Shown one piece after another: positions 26,409-39,465 of a DNA stretch of 64,000 nt. The notes under the pieces were generated by a model. It did no database searches, was not told the origin of the DNA, and was given only the letters and a program-made list of their open reading frames with translations. Numbering within the stretch: the stretch's first letter is position 1; each line of letters begins with the position of its first letter. Both the position numbers and the translations under genes were made by a program. This DNA comes from Microbacterium barkeri (GTDB taxonomy: Bacteria; Actinomycetota; Actinomycetes; Actinomycetales; Microbacteriaceae): positions 1 through 64,000 of the forward strand of contig NZ_BSEJ01000002.1 of NCBI RefSeq assembly GCF_027921765.1, in the 5' to 3' direction.

Positions 26409-27314
26409 CTACGCGGCCGGGCCCGCCGTCTCGGACGGGTCCGGGTCCTCATCCGTGCCCGAGGCGCCTGCCGTCTCGGCGGCGTCGACGGTCGGCAGCT
26501 GCGCGGTCGCGGCGTCATCGGCGGACGCAGGGGCCGGAGCGCCGGGCTCGGTGACGTCGACGACGATGATCGAGATGTTGTCGCGCCCGCCGTTCTCGAG
26601 CGCCGCGGCGAGCATGGCCTCGATGGCCGCGGCAGGGTCGGGGTTCTGCCGGAGGAAATGGAGGATGCCGTAGTCGGTGAGCTCCTTGGTGAGCCCGTCC
26701 GAGCAGATCACGAAGCGGTCGCCCGCGCGCACGTCGAGCCGCACGTAGTCGGGGATCACGCTCTCGCTCGGCCCCACGGCGCGCGTGATGACGTTGCCGT
26801 ACGGGTGGTTCTCGGCCTCCTCGGGGCTGAGCCGACCCGAGGCGACGAGCTCCTGCACGAGCGAGTGGTCGACCGTGATCTGGGCGATCGCGTCATCGCG
26901 GTCGAGATAGACGCGCGAGTCGCCGATGTTCAGGACGATCCAGGCGTCCTCCTCGCCGTCCGCGTGGAGGTAGATGCCGGTGACCGTCGTGCCGGTGCCC
27001 TCGTCGGTCGTCTCTGGGTGATCGCCGATGTCGCCGACGGCGCGCTGGAGAGCCTCCTCGATCGCCTCGGGCGTGATGTCGCCGTGCTCGACCACGCGCT
27101 GCAGCTGCGCGATCGTGCTGGCGCTCGCGATCTCGCCGCCGATGTGGCCGCCCATGCCGTCGGCCACGACGAAGAGCGGGAACTGCGCGAGCACCGCGTC
27201 CTGGTTGATCTCGCGCTTGCGACCGCGGTCCGTCACGGCCGCCCACGAGACGGTGACGTCGCCTCCGGATCGTCGCACGATCGTCGACTGCGTCGTCACG
27301 GGTGCGTCTGGCAC
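26409..27314 (-). CDS. PP2C-type Ser/Thr protein phosphatase
   Basis: 301 residues. PP2C motifs: KREINQDAVLAQFPLFVVADGMGGH (metal-binding Asp in ADGMGG, about 50-55), GTGTTVTGIYL, LNIGDSRVYL, YGNVITRAVG, FVICSDGLTKEL and GGRDNISIIVVD. The last 40 residues are an Ala/acid-rich tail with no TM helix, so it is cytosolic, unlike PstP. It would reverse Ser/Thr phosphorylation. I chose GTG 27314, which has GGAGG 7 nt upstream; the frame continues to 27368. Confidence 0.9.
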   Translation of the reverse strand: MPDAPVTTQSTIVRRSGGDVTVSWAAVTDRGRKREINQDAVLAQFPLFVVADGMGGHIGGEIASASTIAQLQRVVEHGDITPEAIEEALQRAVGDIGDHPETTDEGTGTTVTGIYLHADGEEDAWIVLNIGDSRVYLDRDDAIAQITVDHSLVQELVASGRLSPEEAENHPYGNVITRAVGPSESVIPDYVRLDVRAGDRFVICSDGLTKELTDYGILHFLRQNPDPAAAIEAMLAAALENGGRDNISIIVVDVTEPGAPAPASADDAATAQLPTVDAAETAGASGTDEDPDPSETAGPAA

Positions 27315-27368
27315 GGATCGGCCTCCGGGTGTCGTGGAGCGCTCGTGCGAGCGAGCGCGGGTCATCAC

Positions 27369-27374
27369 ATCTTA
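27369..27374 (-). promoter_or_regulatory. -10 box TAAGAT upstream of the PP2C gene
   Basis: TAAGAT on the minus strand lies about 54 nt before the chosen GTG start, leaving a leader with its own ribosome-binding site. Confidence 0.4.
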
Positions 27375-27410
27375 GTCGAGCCGTGCGACCCGGCTGCGTC
27401 GGCCGCACGG

Positions 27411-27446
27411 CGGAGGGCCCGCACCGGTGCCGGTGCGGGCCCTCCG
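27411..27446 (-). terminator. Perfect 16-bp hairpin after the DUF5684-like gene
   Basis: Arms 27411-27426 and 27431-27446 pair perfectly around a 4-nt loop, beginning 16 nt past the stop at 27463. There is no T-run. Confidence 0.75.
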
Positions 27447-27462
27447 CGGGGTCGTCAGCGCG

Positions 27463-28218
27463 TCACGGCTGCGCGGGAGGCGCGGGCGGGGCCGGCGGAC
27501 GGTCGTCTCCCGCCGGCGGGGCGGGCGGCGTGGTTCCGCCGGGAGGCGGCGGGCACGCTCCGGGCGCGTCGCCCGCGGGCGGGAAGGCGCCGGTCGCGTC
27601 GGCCGGCGGCGGGTATGCACCCGGGGCGGGCGGCGGCGGGTACGCGCCGGGCTGACCGGCCGCGGGCTGGCCGTAGGCCGGGGCGGCCTGGCCGTAGCCG
27701 GGCGCGGCAGCGGGCTGGGTCGGCACGCCGTCCCACACGGTGCGGTCGCCGAGGAATCCGTTGCCGGCCCACGTGGCGGGCGCGACGTTGGGGTTCCAAC
27801 GCGACTTGTCGAAGGCGTTGATGCCGAGCCACACGAGCGACAGGAACACGTAGAGGACGACCCACGCGCCCTCCTTCTGGAGCTTGAGCCCGACGCGGTA
27901 GGCCGCCATCGCGGACAGGACCGCGATGGCGAGGCTGAAGACATACCCGATGCCGATCCAGCTCAGCAGCAGCGCGCCGCCGAGGCCGTACAGGACGAGC
28001 CAGGGGCTGAGGTCGCCGAGCTTGAAGAACACCATCATGTTGTAGACCGGCACCCAGGCGCGCCAGCGCCCCTGCACGCCCGCCTTGTCGAAGATCTTCA
28101 TCAGGAACCACGAGCCCAGGACGTAGAAGACAACGCCGATCAGGAGTCCGAAGAAGGCGAAGAGTCCCGCGAGCGCGAGAATCGCGCTGCTGTCGGGACC
28201 GTACACGTCGTCATACAT
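27463..28218 (-). CDS. DUF5684-like membrane protein with proline-rich tail
   Basis: 251 residues. Membrane helices are at about 14-40, 75-95 and 97-112, with another at about 120-138. FDKAGVQGRWRAWVPVYN matches the DUF5684 signature (KAG..GW....P.YN). The last 95 residues are disordered Pro/Ala/Gly-rich sequence with repeated GAYPPP-like units. The function is unknown. Members are often found beside signal peptidase genes, but none is here. It is followed by the PP2C and FtsK-like genes on the same strand, after a terminator. Confidence 0.75.
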   Translation of the reverse strand: MYDDVYGPDSSAILALAGLFAFFGLLIGVVFYVLGSWFLMKIFDKAGVQGRWRAWVPVYNMMVFFKLGDLSPWLVLYGLGGALLLSWIGIGYVFSLAIAVLSAMAAYRVGLKLQKEGAWVVLYVFLSLVWLGINAFDKSRWNPNVAPATWAGNGFLGDRTVWDGVPTQPAAAPGYGQAAPAYGQPAAGQPGAYPPPPAPGAYPPPADATGAFPPAGDAPGACPPPPGGTTPPAPPAGDDRPPAPPAPPAQP

Positions 28219-28288
28219 GGAAGTTCCCCTCTGTCTGCAGCTGACGTCAGCCGCAGCTCACACGATGCCAGAAGCGCGGTATCCCCCG

Positions 28289-29047
28289 CTACTCCCGCGC
28301 GAAGAGCAGCACCTCGCGCGAGCTCTCCCCCGGCCGCAGGTCCAGACCGGCATCCGCCGCCCACGCGAGGAGCCCATCCGCCGTCCGCCACGTCGGACGC
28401 GACTCCGCGAGGGCGCGCACGAACAGGCCCTTCGCCTTCTTGTTGAAGTGGTTGAGGGCGCGCACCGCTCCGTCCGCGCCCTCGGCGACGACGGACACGT
28501 AGACCGACGCGACGTCGTCGGGCACCGGGCCGAGGTCGACATACGCCTTCGAGCGCAGGTCGACGACGAGCCCGTCGGCCGCCTCCCGCAGCGCCTCCCC
28601 CGTCGGGCCCGCCCAGTGGCGGCGGAGCGCGGGAACGCCCGGCAGCGAGGTGCCCGCGGCCAGCCGATACGCGGGCACGAGGTCGCCCGCGCCGATCGGG
28701 CCGAACGGCGCCGTCTGGATGAGCGCGTGCCGTGCGAGCCAGCCGCGCGCGGCAGCCGACAGCGACGCCGCGTCGAGCGCGTCGAACAGCACGCCCGTGT
28801 AGCGGTCCATGGCGGGCATCGTGGGCGCCGTCAGCAGCGCGGCGTTGTGCGCGATCTCGCCGCGCTGGCGCTCGCTGAGCTTCAGCACGCGCGCCGCACG
28901 GTCGGCGTCGGCCGAGAGCGCGACGAGGGCCTCGGCGACGTCCTCGCGGTGGCGCCGCAGCGAGGGCAGACGCAGGCCCCCGAGGTCGATCGGGGGCCGG
29001 TCGCCACCGGGCCGCTTGGTCTCGGACGGGGGAAGGAGGAGGAGCAC
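28289..29047 (-). CDS. yaaA: YaaA family peroxide stress protein (DUF328)
   Basis: 252 residues. It starts VLLLLPPSETKRPGG, the YaaA hallmark, with RYTGVLFDAL (about 95), HALIQTAPFGPIGAGDLVPAYRL and the C-terminal HFNKKAKGLFVRAL block. In E. coli YaaA limits intracellular iron damage during peroxide stress. The GTG start at 29045-29047 has GGAAGGGA upstream. It lies just past the ATP synthase terminator on the same strand. Confidence 0.9.
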   Translation of the reverse strand: MLLLLPPSETKRPGGDRPPIDLGGLRLPSLRRHREDVAEALVALSADADRAARVLKLSERQRGEIAHNAALLTAPTMPAMDRYTGVLFDALDAASLSAAARGWLARHALIQTAPFGPIGAGDLVPAYRLAAGTSLPGVPALRRHWAGPTGEALREAADGLVVDLRSKAYVDLGPVPDDVASVYVSVVAEGADGAVRALNHFNKKAKGLFVRALAESRPTWRTADGLLAWAADAGLDLRPGESSREVLLFARE

Positions 29048-29085
29048 GGATGGTCCCTTCCGCACGGATGGTGCGCAGACGAAAG

Positions 29086-29123
29086 CGCCAGGGCGGAGGA
29101 TCCGAGGATCCTCCGCCCTGGCG
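29086..29123 (-). terminator. ATP synthase operon terminator, perfect 18-bp stem
   Basis: Arms 29086-29103 and 29106-29123 pair perfectly. On the minus strand the stem is followed by CTTTCG. It begins 16 nt past the atpC stop. Confidence 0.85.
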
Positions 29124-29138
29124 GGAAGGTGAGCTGCG

Positions 29139-29399
29139 TCAGTCGACGAGCTGGGCGTGGCCGGCGACGATGGTGAGCACGTCGCCCTCCATCGACACGA
29201 ACCCGTCGCGGGCGTCCGCGACGATCTTCGTGCCATCCGCCTGCGTGATGCGGACCTGCCCCTGAGAGAGGATCGACAGCACGGGCTCGTGCCCCTGCAT
29301 GAAGCCGATCTCACCCTCGGTGGTCTTGGCGACCACGAGGCTCGCCTCGCCCGTCCAGACCTCCGCCTCAGCGGAGACGAGGGTGACGTTGAGCGCCAT
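29139..29399 (-). CDS. atpC: ATP synthase F1 epsilon subunit
   Basis: 86 residues, starting MALNVTLVSAEAEVWTGEA, with the epsilon beta-sandwich (EGEIGFMQGHEPVLSIL). The C-terminal helical hairpin of E. coli epsilon is absent, the short form typical of actinobacteria. It is part of the F1 central stalk. The start codon is 2 nt after the atpD stop. It is the last gene of the operon, followed by a strong terminator. Confidence 0.93.
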   Translation of the reverse strand: MALNVTLVSAEAEVWTGEASLVVAKTTEGEIGFMQGHEPVLSILSQGQVRITQADGTKIVADARDGFVSMEGDVLTIVAGHAQLVD

Positions 29400-29401
29400 G
29401 A

Positions 29402-31772
<2,371 letters not shown>

Positions 31773-31794
31773 GATGCGTCTTCTCCGGAAGGCG

Positions 31795-33438
31795 TTACGC
31801 CTTGCGGCCCTTGACGATCCGCTCCTGGTTCACGTCCTCGGCGGCGGCCGGCGCGAACTCCTCGCGTCCTGCGTCCGTGAGGTGCTTGCCGTCGCCCTGC
31901 TTGAACTCGAGCACGAACTTGTCGACCTGCTTCTCGAGCTCGGCCACCGTGTCGTCCTCGAGCTTGCCCGAGTCGCGCAGCGTGTCGAGGATCGACGTGT
32001 TGCGGCGGAGGTAGTCGAGCAGCTCGCGCTCGAAGCGGAGGACGTCCTCCACCTCGATCGTGTCGAGCTTGCCGTTCGTTCCGGCCCAGATCGAGACGAC
32101 CTGCTCCTCGACGGGGTACGGGGTGTACTGCGGCTGCTTGAGCAGCTCGGTCAGACGCGCACCACGCGCGAGCTGACGGCGCGACGCCGCGTCGAGGTCG
32201 CTCGCGAACATCGCGAAGGCCTCGAGCGAGCGGTACTGCGCGAGCTCGAGCTTGAGCGTGCCGGAGACCTTCTTGATGTGCTTCAGCTGCGCGTCGCCGC
32301 CGACTCGCGAGACCGAGATACCCACGTCGACCGCAGGACGCTGGTTGGCGTTGAAGAGGTCGGACTGGAGGAAGATCTGGCCGTCGGTGATCGAGATCAC
32401 GTTGGTCGGGATGTACGCCGAGACGTCGTTCGCCTTCGTCTCGATGATCGGCAGACCCGTCATCGAGCCGGCGCCGAGCTCATCGGAGAGCTTCGCGCAG
32501 CGCTCGAGCAGACGCGAGTGCAGGTAGAAGACGTCACCGGGGTACGCCTCGCGCCCCGGCGGACGACGCAGCAGGAGCGACACGGCGCGGTAGGCCTCGG
32601 CCTGCTTCGACAGGTCGTCGAACACGATGAGGACGTGCTTGCCCTGGTACATCCAGTGCTGGCCGATGGCCGAGCCGGTGTAGGGGGCGAGGTACTTGAA
32701 GCCCGCCGGGTCCGAGGCGGGAGCCGCGACGATCGTCGTGTACTCCATGGCGCCGGCGTCCTCGAGGGCGCCCTTCACCGAGGCGATGGTCGAGCCCTTC
32801 TGGCCGATCGCGACGTAGATGCAGCGGACCTGCTTGGTCGGGTCGCCCGACTCCCAGTTCGCCTTCTGGTTGATGATCGTGTCGATCGCGATCGCGGTCT
32901 TGCCCGTCTGGCGGTCGCCGATGATGAGCTGACGCTGGCCGCGGCCGACGGGGATCATGGCGTCGATGGCCTTGATGCCCGTCTGCATCGGCTCGTGGAC
33001 GCTCTTGCGCTGCATAACGCCGGCGGCCTGGAGCTCGAGCGCGCGGCGTCCCTCGACGCCGGTGATCTCGCCGAGGCCGTCGATCGGGTTGCCGAGCGGG
33101 TCGACGACGCGGCCGAGGTAGCCCTCGCCGACGGGGACCGAGAGGACCTCGCCCGTGCGGGTGACCGTCTGGCCCTCTTCGATGCCGGTGAACTCGCCGA
33201 GGACGACGACGCCGATCTCGTGCTCGTCGAGGTTCTGGGCCAGGCCCAGCGTGCCGTCCGCGAAGCGGACGAGCTCGTTCGCCATGACGCCCGGGAGGCC
33301 CTCGACGTGGGCGATGCCGTCTGCCGCGTCGGTGACCGTGCCGACCTCGTTCGCCGCGGAACCGGTGGGCTCGTAGGCGGCGACGAAGTCCTTCAGCGCG
33401 TCACGGATGACGTCGGGGCTGATGGTGATGTCTGCCAT
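31795..33438 (-). CDS. atpA: ATP synthase F1 alpha subunit
   Basis: 547 residues. It has the P-loop GDRQTGKT (about 172-179), [30 protein letters not shown] and the alpha signature around [17 protein letters not shown]. The C-terminus is extended by about 30 charged residues compared with E. coli, as in other actinobacteria. It is the non-catalytic nucleotide-binding subunit of F1. Confidence 0.98.
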   Translation of the reverse strand: MADITISPDVIRDALKDFVAAYEPTGSAANEVGTVTDAADGIAHVEGLPGVMANELVRFADGTLGLAQNLDEHEIGVVVLGEFTGIEEGQTVTRTGEVLSVPVGEGYLGRVVDPLGNPIDGLGEITGVEGRRALELQAAGVMQRKSVHEPMQTGIKAIDAMIPVGRGQRQLIIGDRQTGKTAIAIDTIINQKANWESGDPTKQVRCIYVAIGQKGSTIASVKGALEDAGAMEYTTIVAAPASDPAGFKYLAPYTGSAIGQHWMYQGKHVLIVFDDLSKQAEAYRAVSLLLRRPPGREAYPGDVFYLHSRLLERCAKLSDELGAGSMTGLPIIETKANDVSAYIPTNVISITDGQIFLQSDLFNANQRPAVDVGISVSRVGGDAQLKHIKKVSGTLKLELAQYRSLEAFAMFASDLDAASRRQLARGARLTELLKQPQYTPYPVEEQVVSIWAGTNGKLDTIEVEDVLRFERELLDYLRRNTSILDTLRDSGKLEDDTVAELEKQVDKFVLEFKQGDGKHLTDAGREEFAPAAAEDVNQERIVKGRKA

Positions 33439-33502
33439 TGTCTTCCTTAGTGTTGTGGGGCCGATGGCGACCCCTGAGCCGTCCGCCGGGGCGGGAGAGC
33501 TT

Positions 33503-34285
33503 TCAGCCTGCGAGCCTCTGCCGGAGATCGGCGAGGCGGGACGAGATGCTGCCGTCGATGACGTCGTCGGCGACCTGGATGCGGATGCCGCCGACGACCG
33601 TCGGGTCGATCACCGGGTTCAGCGCGACCGCGCCTCCGTACTGCTTCGACAGCGCGGCGGCAAGGCGCTCGCTCTGCGCGGCCGAGAGCGGCACGGCGGT
33701 GTAGACGGTCGCGACCGTGCGGCCGCGCTGCGCGGCGGCGATCTTCATGGCGCGCGAGAGGATCGCGCGCACGCGACGGTTCCGCGGCTGCTGCACGAGC
33801 GACGAGACGATGAGCGTCGTGCCCTCGCTGGCGCGTCCCTGGAGGAGGGAGGCGATGAGCTCCCCCTTCTTGGCGTCGTCGCCGAGCCGGCTGCCGAGCG
33901 CGAGCTCGAGCTCCGGGTTCGCCGAGACGATGCGGGCGACCTGGAAGAGCTCGGCCTCGACGTCGCTCTGCTCGGCCTTGGCGGCCGCGCGGATGGCGAG
34001 CTCCTCGAGACCGAGGACGAGGTCGTCGCCCGACGACCAGCGCTGCGCGACGGTCTGCTGGAGCAGACCCTGGGCGACCGGCGACAGCGACCCGAAGGCC
34101 CTGGCGACGAGCGCGCCGCGCGCCTCGGGGGTCGCCGCGCGATCTGCGAGCGCGCCGCTCAGCGCGGACGAGCCGGCGACGGCACGCGACGCGGCGAACA
34201 GCTCGCGCGCCGTGTCGAGGTCGACCTGCGTCGCGTCGAGCGCTTCCGCGCCGACCGCGAGCGCCTGAGTGGTCGCGCTGCCCAT
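33503..34285 (-). CDS. atpH: ATP synthase F1 delta subunit
   Basis: 260 residues. The C-terminal half carries the OSCP signature: [30 protein letters not shown] and [24 protein letters not shown]. The N-terminal helical bundle is longer than in E. coli, as usual in actinobacteria. It joins F1 to the peripheral stalk. Its ATG shares one base with the atpF stop (TAATG). Confidence 0.95.
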   Translation of the reverse strand: MGSATTQALAVGAEALDATQVDLDTARELFAASRAVAGSSALSGALADRAATPEARGALVARAFGSLSPVAQGLLQQTVAQRWSSGDDLVLGLEELAIRAAAKAEQSDVEAELFQVARIVSANPELELALGSRLGDDAKKGELIASLLQGRASEGTTLIVSSLVQQPRNRRVRAILSRAMKIAAAQRGRTVATVYTAVPLSAAQSERLAAALSKQYGGAVALNPVIDPTVVGGIRIQVADDVIDGSISSRLADLRQRLAG

Positions 34286-34836
34286 TACTTCGCCGCCTTC
34301 TCGGATGCCTCGAGGTCGGCGAGGAAGCGGTCGACCACGGCCTGGGCCTTCTGGTCCTCCGTGAGGGTCTCGCCGATGACGCCCGAAGCGAGGTCGAGGG
34401 CGAGTGTGCCCACCTCGCCGCGGAGCGACACGAGCGCCGCCTGGCGCTCGGCTTCGATCTGCGCGTGCGCGGTTGCCTGGATGCGCTCGGCCTCGGCCAC
34501 CGCGGTGTCCTTGGCCTCGGCGACGATCTTCTTGCCGTCCTCGCGGGCGGCCTCGCGGATGTCGCCGGCTTCCTTGCGGGCCTCGGCGAGCTGCTTGGTG
34601 TACTCCTCGAGGGCGGCCTCGGCCTGCTTCTGGGCCTCGTCCGCCTTCGCGATGTTGCCCTCGATGGCGGCAGAGCGCTCGTCGAGCATCTTCGTCAGGC
34701 GCGGGATGGCGACGAAGATCACCACCGCGAGGATGATGATGAAGCACACCGCGGACCAGACGATGTCGTACATCGCCGGGAGGAGCGGGTTGTGCTCGGC
34801 TTCCTCGGCGGCGACAGTGACAAGAGCGTTCAGCAT
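34285..34836 (-). CDS. atpF: ATP synthase F0 b subunit
   Basis: 183 residues. One N-terminal TM helix (about 25-45, VWSAVCFIIILAVVIFVAI) is followed by a long charged coiled coil rich in Ala, Glu and Lys, the peripheral stalk. The TAATG junction couples it to atpH. Confidence 0.95.
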   Translation of the reverse strand: MLNALVTVAAEEAEHNPLLPAMYDIVWSAVCFIIILAVVIFVAIPRLTKMLDERSAAIEGNIAKADEAQKQAEAALEEYTKQLAEARKEAGDIREAAREDGKKIVAEAKDTAVAEAERIQATAHAQIEAERQAALVSLRGEVGTLALDLASGVIGETLTEDQKAQAVVDRFLADLEASEKAAK

Positions 34837-34864
34837 CCTGCCTCCTTAAATGTCTGGCGAGGGA

Positions 34865-35954
<1,090 letters not shown>

Positions 35955-36130
35955 CCTGTGGCTCCAGCTTCTCGCGCGGAGCAGTGCCCAGCACGGTGAA
36001 TTGTCATGAGAGAGCGGGTCTGCGGGGCCTCGTCGCGTTCATCGCGCCGCACACCGGCCGCAGGTGAGTCCAGCCTATCAAAGGTCGAACCCAGGTTTTG
36101 ACGCTCTGTAGAAATCCGGGCGGGCGCCCG

Positions 36131-36601
36131 TCAGGGCGCGTCGGCGTCGGGGGCGTCCTCCCCCGGCAGCGCGACGTCGGACACATGCGGGATGCGCATG
36201 GTCCGCACGACGATGACGTCGACGACGAGCGACGCGACGACGCTGGCGACGATCGCGACGAAGAACACGACCGGCTCGAGCCACGGCTGCCCGCGCAGGA
36301 GGAAGAGCGCGCCGATGAAGACGATGAGCTTGAGGAACCATCCGCCCAGGACGATGCCGAAGAAGATCTGCACGTAGAGGGGGTCGCCGAACCAGCGGTT
36401 CGCCACGAGCACGCTCACGCTCGTCAGGATGAGGAACACCGCGGCCACGAGGGCGCCCGCGAGCGCCGACCACAGCCCGTCCGCCCCCGCGACGAGGAAG
36501 CCGATCGCTCCTCCGACGATCGCGATGACGAGCGTCGCGATGACGCTCCACCGGATGGCCGCGCGCAGGACGGGCGTGCTCGAGACGGGAGAGGGCGACA
36601 T
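36131..36601 (-). CDS. AtpI-like membrane protein upstream of the ATP synthase genes
   Basis: 156 residues with four hydrophobic segments (about 18-38, 42-65, 80-100, 108-130). Position directly upstream of atpB, size and topology match the AtpI group, which assists c-ring assembly or ion supply. The start codon shares one base with the wecA stop (TGATG), so translation is coupled. A 176-nt gap before atpB may hold an internal promoter. The name rests mainly on context. Confidence 0.75.
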   Translation of the reverse strand: MSPSPVSSTPVLRAAIRWSVIATLVIAIVGGAIGFLVAGADGLWSALAGALVAAVFLILTSVSVLVANRWFGDPLYVQIFFGIVLGGWFLKLIVFIGALFLLRGQPWLEPVVFFVAIVASVVASLVVDVIVVRTMRIPHVSDVALPGEDAPDADAP

Positions 36602-37776
36602 CAGGCCTCCTGTGGGGTCGGTGCGCCGGCGGGGGTGTCCGCGCCGTCGCCGCGCGGCGCGCGGCGCGAGGGGGTGAGCGTGACGACGAGGCACGCGATG
36701 ATGCCGACGCCGCCGAACGCGATGCCGATCCACCAGTCGCCGGGCCATCCGTTCTGCGTCGCGATGTACATGAGCAGCACCGCGAGCGAGCAGATCGACG
36801 TCCATGCGTAGAAGATGAGGGTCGAGTCGCGGTCGCTGTGGCCCATGTCGAGCATCCGGTGGTGCAGGTGCTTGCGATCGGGCGAGAACGGCGACTTGCC
36901 CGCGCCCATGCGGCGGATGACGGCGAGGCCGAAGTCGGCCAGCGGGAGCGCGACGACGATGATCGGCAGGATGATCGGGATGAACGCTCCGAGCAGCTGC
37001 GAGTCGAAGTCCTCGCGCCCGACGATCGACGGAGGCAGCTGACCCGTGATCGCGACCGCGCTCGTGGCCATGAGCAGGCCCAGCACGAGCGCGCCGGAGT
37101 CGCCCATGAAGAGCTTCGCGGGGCTCCAGTTCAGCGGCAGGAAGCCGATGCAGGCGCCGATGAGGACCGCCGCGATGAAGGTCGCGAAGTTGAAGTAGCT
37201 CGTCGCGCCGATGTCGCGGATGAGCAGATACGAGTACACGAAGAACACGGCGTTCGAGATGAGGCAGACGCCGGCGACGAGCCCGTCGAGGCCGTCGATG
37301 AAGTTCACGGCGTTCATGGCGATGACGATCGAGAGGATCGTGACGCCGATGCTGAACCAGCTCCCCCACACCGTGATGCCGCCGAACGGGAGGAAGAAGA
37401 TCTGCAGCTGGCCGCCCACGGCGATGATGCCCGCCGCGAGGAACTGCGCCGCGAGCTTGATCATCCAGTCGAGGTCCCACAGGTCGTCGGCGACGCCGAC
37501 GAGCATGATGAGCGTCACGGCGGCGAGGATCGACCACACGCGCTGCGGCTCGTCCCAGAAGATCCCGAAGTACGGGTTCGCCGCCGAGACCGCGAACGCG
37601 GTCGCGATGCCGAGGAACATCGCCACGCCGCCCAGCCGGGGCGTGGGCGTCTTGTGCACGTCGCGCTCGCGGATGCCGGGGTACAGCTTGTACCGCATCG
37701 CGAGCTTCCACACCGTCCACGAGAGGCCGTAGGTGACCGCGGCCGTCAGGACGATGATGAAGACGTACTGTCTCAC
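36601..37776 (-). CDS. wecA: Undecaprenyl/decaprenyl-phosphate GlcNAc-1-phosphate transferase (WecA/TagO family)
   Basis: 391 residues with about 11 TM helices. Motifs of the MraY/WecA superfamily: HKTPTPRLGGVAMF (about 40), GVADDLWDLDW (catalytic DDxxD-like, about 95), MNAVNFIDGLDGLVAG (about 150), LFMGDSGALVLG and RKHLHHRMLDMGHS. It starts lipid-linked polymers such as arabinogalactan-like or teichoic polymers by moving GlcNAc-1-P to the lipid carrier. GTG 37776 overlaps the tsaC stop in GTGA. Confidence 0.93.
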   Translation of the reverse strand: MRQYVFIIVLTAAVTYGLSWTVWKLAMRYKLYPGIRERDVHKTPTPRLGGVAMFLGIATAFAVSAANPYFGIFWDEPQRVWSILAAVTLIMLVGVADDLWDLDWMIKLAAQFLAAGIIAVGGQLQIFFLPFGGITVWGSWFSIGVTILSIVIAMNAVNFIDGLDGLVAGVCLISNAVFFVYSYLLIRDIGATSYFNFATFIAAVLIGACIGFLPLNWSPAKLFMGDSGALVLGLLMATSAVAITGQLPPSIVGREDFDSQLLGAFIPIILPIIVVALPLADFGLAVIRRMGAGKSPFSPDRKHLHHRMLDMGHSDRDSTLIFYAWTSICSLAVLLMYIATQNGWPGDWWIGIAFGGVGIIACLVVTLTPSRRAPRGDGADTPAGAPTPQEA

Positions 37777-38480
37777 GGGCCGCTCGCTGCCTCGGGCTCG
37801 GCCTCGGTCTCGGGGTCGGGCTCGAGGAGGTCGCCGAGCACGTCGCGCAGCTCCGCGCGCGTGACGGCGCCGTCGCGCAGCACGCGGACGACCGGGTCGG
37901 CGACTCCGCCCACGAGCGAGGTCGCGTCGATGATCGTCGACGCGATGCCCGTCGCGGAGGCGCCCGCGTCGAGGTAGACCGCGACGCTCTCGCCGAGCAT
38001 GCCGATCGCGGAGTCGATCGTCACGGCGGCGGGGCGCCCCGTGAGGTTCGCGCTCGAGACGGCGAGCGGACCGGTCTCGGTCAGCAGCTCCAGGGTGAGC
38101 CGGTGGTCGGGCATGCGCACCGCCACGGTGCCGTGCGTCTCGCCGAGGTCCCAGCTGAGGGAGGGCTGGGCGGGGAGCACGATCGTGAGGCCGCCGGGCC
38201 AGAAGCGCGAGACGAGGCGCTGGACGGCCTCGGGCACCTCCTCGACGAGAGCGCGCATCGCGTCCTCGCCCGCCACGAGCACGGGCGGCGGCTGCTGGCG
38301 CCCCCTCCCCTTCGCGTCGAGCAGACGCTGCACGGCCTCGGGGCTGAACGCGTCGGCCGCGACGCCGTACACGGTGTCGGTCGGGAGGACGACGAGCTCG
38401 CCGCGGGCGATCGCCTGACGGGCCTGGCGCATGCCGGGGAGGAGCTGCGTCTCGTCGCGCAGATCGAAGAGGGGGGACAT
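37773..38480 (-). CDS. tsaC: L-threonylcarbamoyladenylate synthase (TsaC/Sua5)
   Basis: 235 residues of the YrdC fold. It has RGELVVLPTDTVYGVAADAF (about 27-45), the KGRGRQQPPPVLV loop, FWPGGLTIVL, and GTVAVRMPDH with AVSSANLTGRPA. The short C-terminus indicates TsaC, or Sua5 with a reduced tail. It supplies the activated carbamoyl group for t6A37 in ANN-decoding tRNAs. It is upstream of wecA with a 4-nt overlap. Confidence 0.93.
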   Translation of the reverse strand: MSPLFDLRDETQLLPGMRQARQAIARGELVVLPTDTVYGVAADAFSPEAVQRLLDAKGRGRQQPPPVLVAGEDAMRALVEEVPEAVQRLVSRFWPGGLTIVLPAQPSLSWDLGETHGTVAVRMPDHRLTLELLTETGPLAVSSANLTGRPAAVTIDSAIGMLGESVAVYLDAGASATGIASTIIDATSLVGGVADPVVRVLRDGAVTRAELRDVLGDLLEPDPETEAEPEAASGP

Positions 38481-38560
38481 AGCGGGTCAAGTCTACGGCG
38501 ACGCCGCTGGGAACGCCGGTCGCGACGCCGCGGCGGCGCCCGAACCGGTGCGGCAGGCGG

Positions 38561-39448
38561 TCAGGCGCGGATGGCCGTGGTCGCGCGGTCGCGCATCGTG
38601 AGATCCGGATGGGTCGCGGCTCCGCGCCATCCGTCGGCCGTGAGGAGATCGCGGATGGGCGCGCCCTGCCACTCGCCGTGCTCGATGACGAGGACGCCGC
38701 CGGGGCGCAGGAGGCGCGCGGCCGTCCGGCTCAGGACCCGCACGACGTCGAGGCCGTCCGGCCCGCCGTAGAGCGCCGCGGCAGGGTCGTGCAGGCGCAC
38801 CTCCGGGTCGCGCGGGATGGCGTCGTCGGGGACGTACGGCGGATTGGAGGCGACGACCGCGACCGTGCCGTCGAGCTCGGAGAGCGCGTCGGCGAGGTCG
38901 CCGAGGACGATGCGGAGGTTCTCGGCGCCGATCCGCTCGGCGTTGCGCAGGGTCCACGCGTGCGCGTCGGGCGACTTCTCCACGGCGTGCACGCGCGCGT
39001 GCGGCACCTCGGTCGCGAGCGCGAGCGCGATGGCGCCGCTGCCCGTGCCGAGGTCGACGGCGACGGGCTCGGGCGACGGGTCGGCGCGGAGCGCGTCGAT
39101 CGCCAGCTGGGCCACCATCTCGGTCTCGGGGCGGGGGACGAACACCCCGGGGCCGACCGCGAGGTCGAGGTGCCGGAAGTGCGCGACGCCCGTGATGTGC
39201 TGCAGCGGCACGCGCGCGGCGCGGCGCTCGACGAGGGCCTCGAACGCCGCCGCGTGCTCGGGGGCGAGCGCATCGCCGCGGATGACGGCGGCCTGCACTC
39301 CCCCGCGGCTCTCGCCGCGCACGTGCGCGAGCAGGAGCTCGGCGTCGACGTCGGGGGCGGGCACCCCCGCGTCGGCGAGGATCCGGGCGGCCTCCGACAG
39401 AGCGGAGCGGACGGAGGCGGCGGCGGGCCGAGGGGCAGGGGGCGTCAT
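38561..39448 (-). CDS. prmC: Release factor glutamine methyltransferase PrmC
   Basis: 295 residues. The N-terminal helical domain (ARILADAGVPAPDVDAELLLAHV) is followed by the SAM-binding Rossmann fold (VDLGTGSGAIALALA, about 118) and the catalytic NPPY motif in VASNPPYVPDD (about 190). It methylates the GGQ glutamine of release factors. Its usual partner prfA is 3.4 kb away here, separated by cysK, cysE and an amidase gene. TAGACT lies 9 nt before the ATG. Confidence 0.93.
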   Translation of the reverse strand: MTPPAPRPAAASVRSALSEAARILADAGVPAPDVDAELLLAHVRGESRGGVQAAVIRGDALAPEHAAAFEALVERRAARVPLQHITGVAHFRHLDLAVGPGVFVPRPETEMVAQLAIDALRADPSPEPVAVDLGTGSGAIALALATEVPHARVHAVEKSPDAHAWTLRNAERIGAENLRIVLGDLADALSELDGTVAVVASNPPYVPDDAIPRDPEVRLHDPAAALYGGPDGLDVVRVLSRTAARLLRPGGVLVIEHGEWQGAPIRDLLTADGWRGAATHPDLTMRDRATTAIRA

Positions 39449-39465
39449 GGCCCGTCCAGTCTACG

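Noticed and set aside
27315..27368. Longer N-terminus for the PP2C phosphatase (start at 27368)
   Set aside because: A GGAGG at proper distance precedes the GTG at 27314, while the longer start lies within 1 nt of the -10 box and has no ribosome site.
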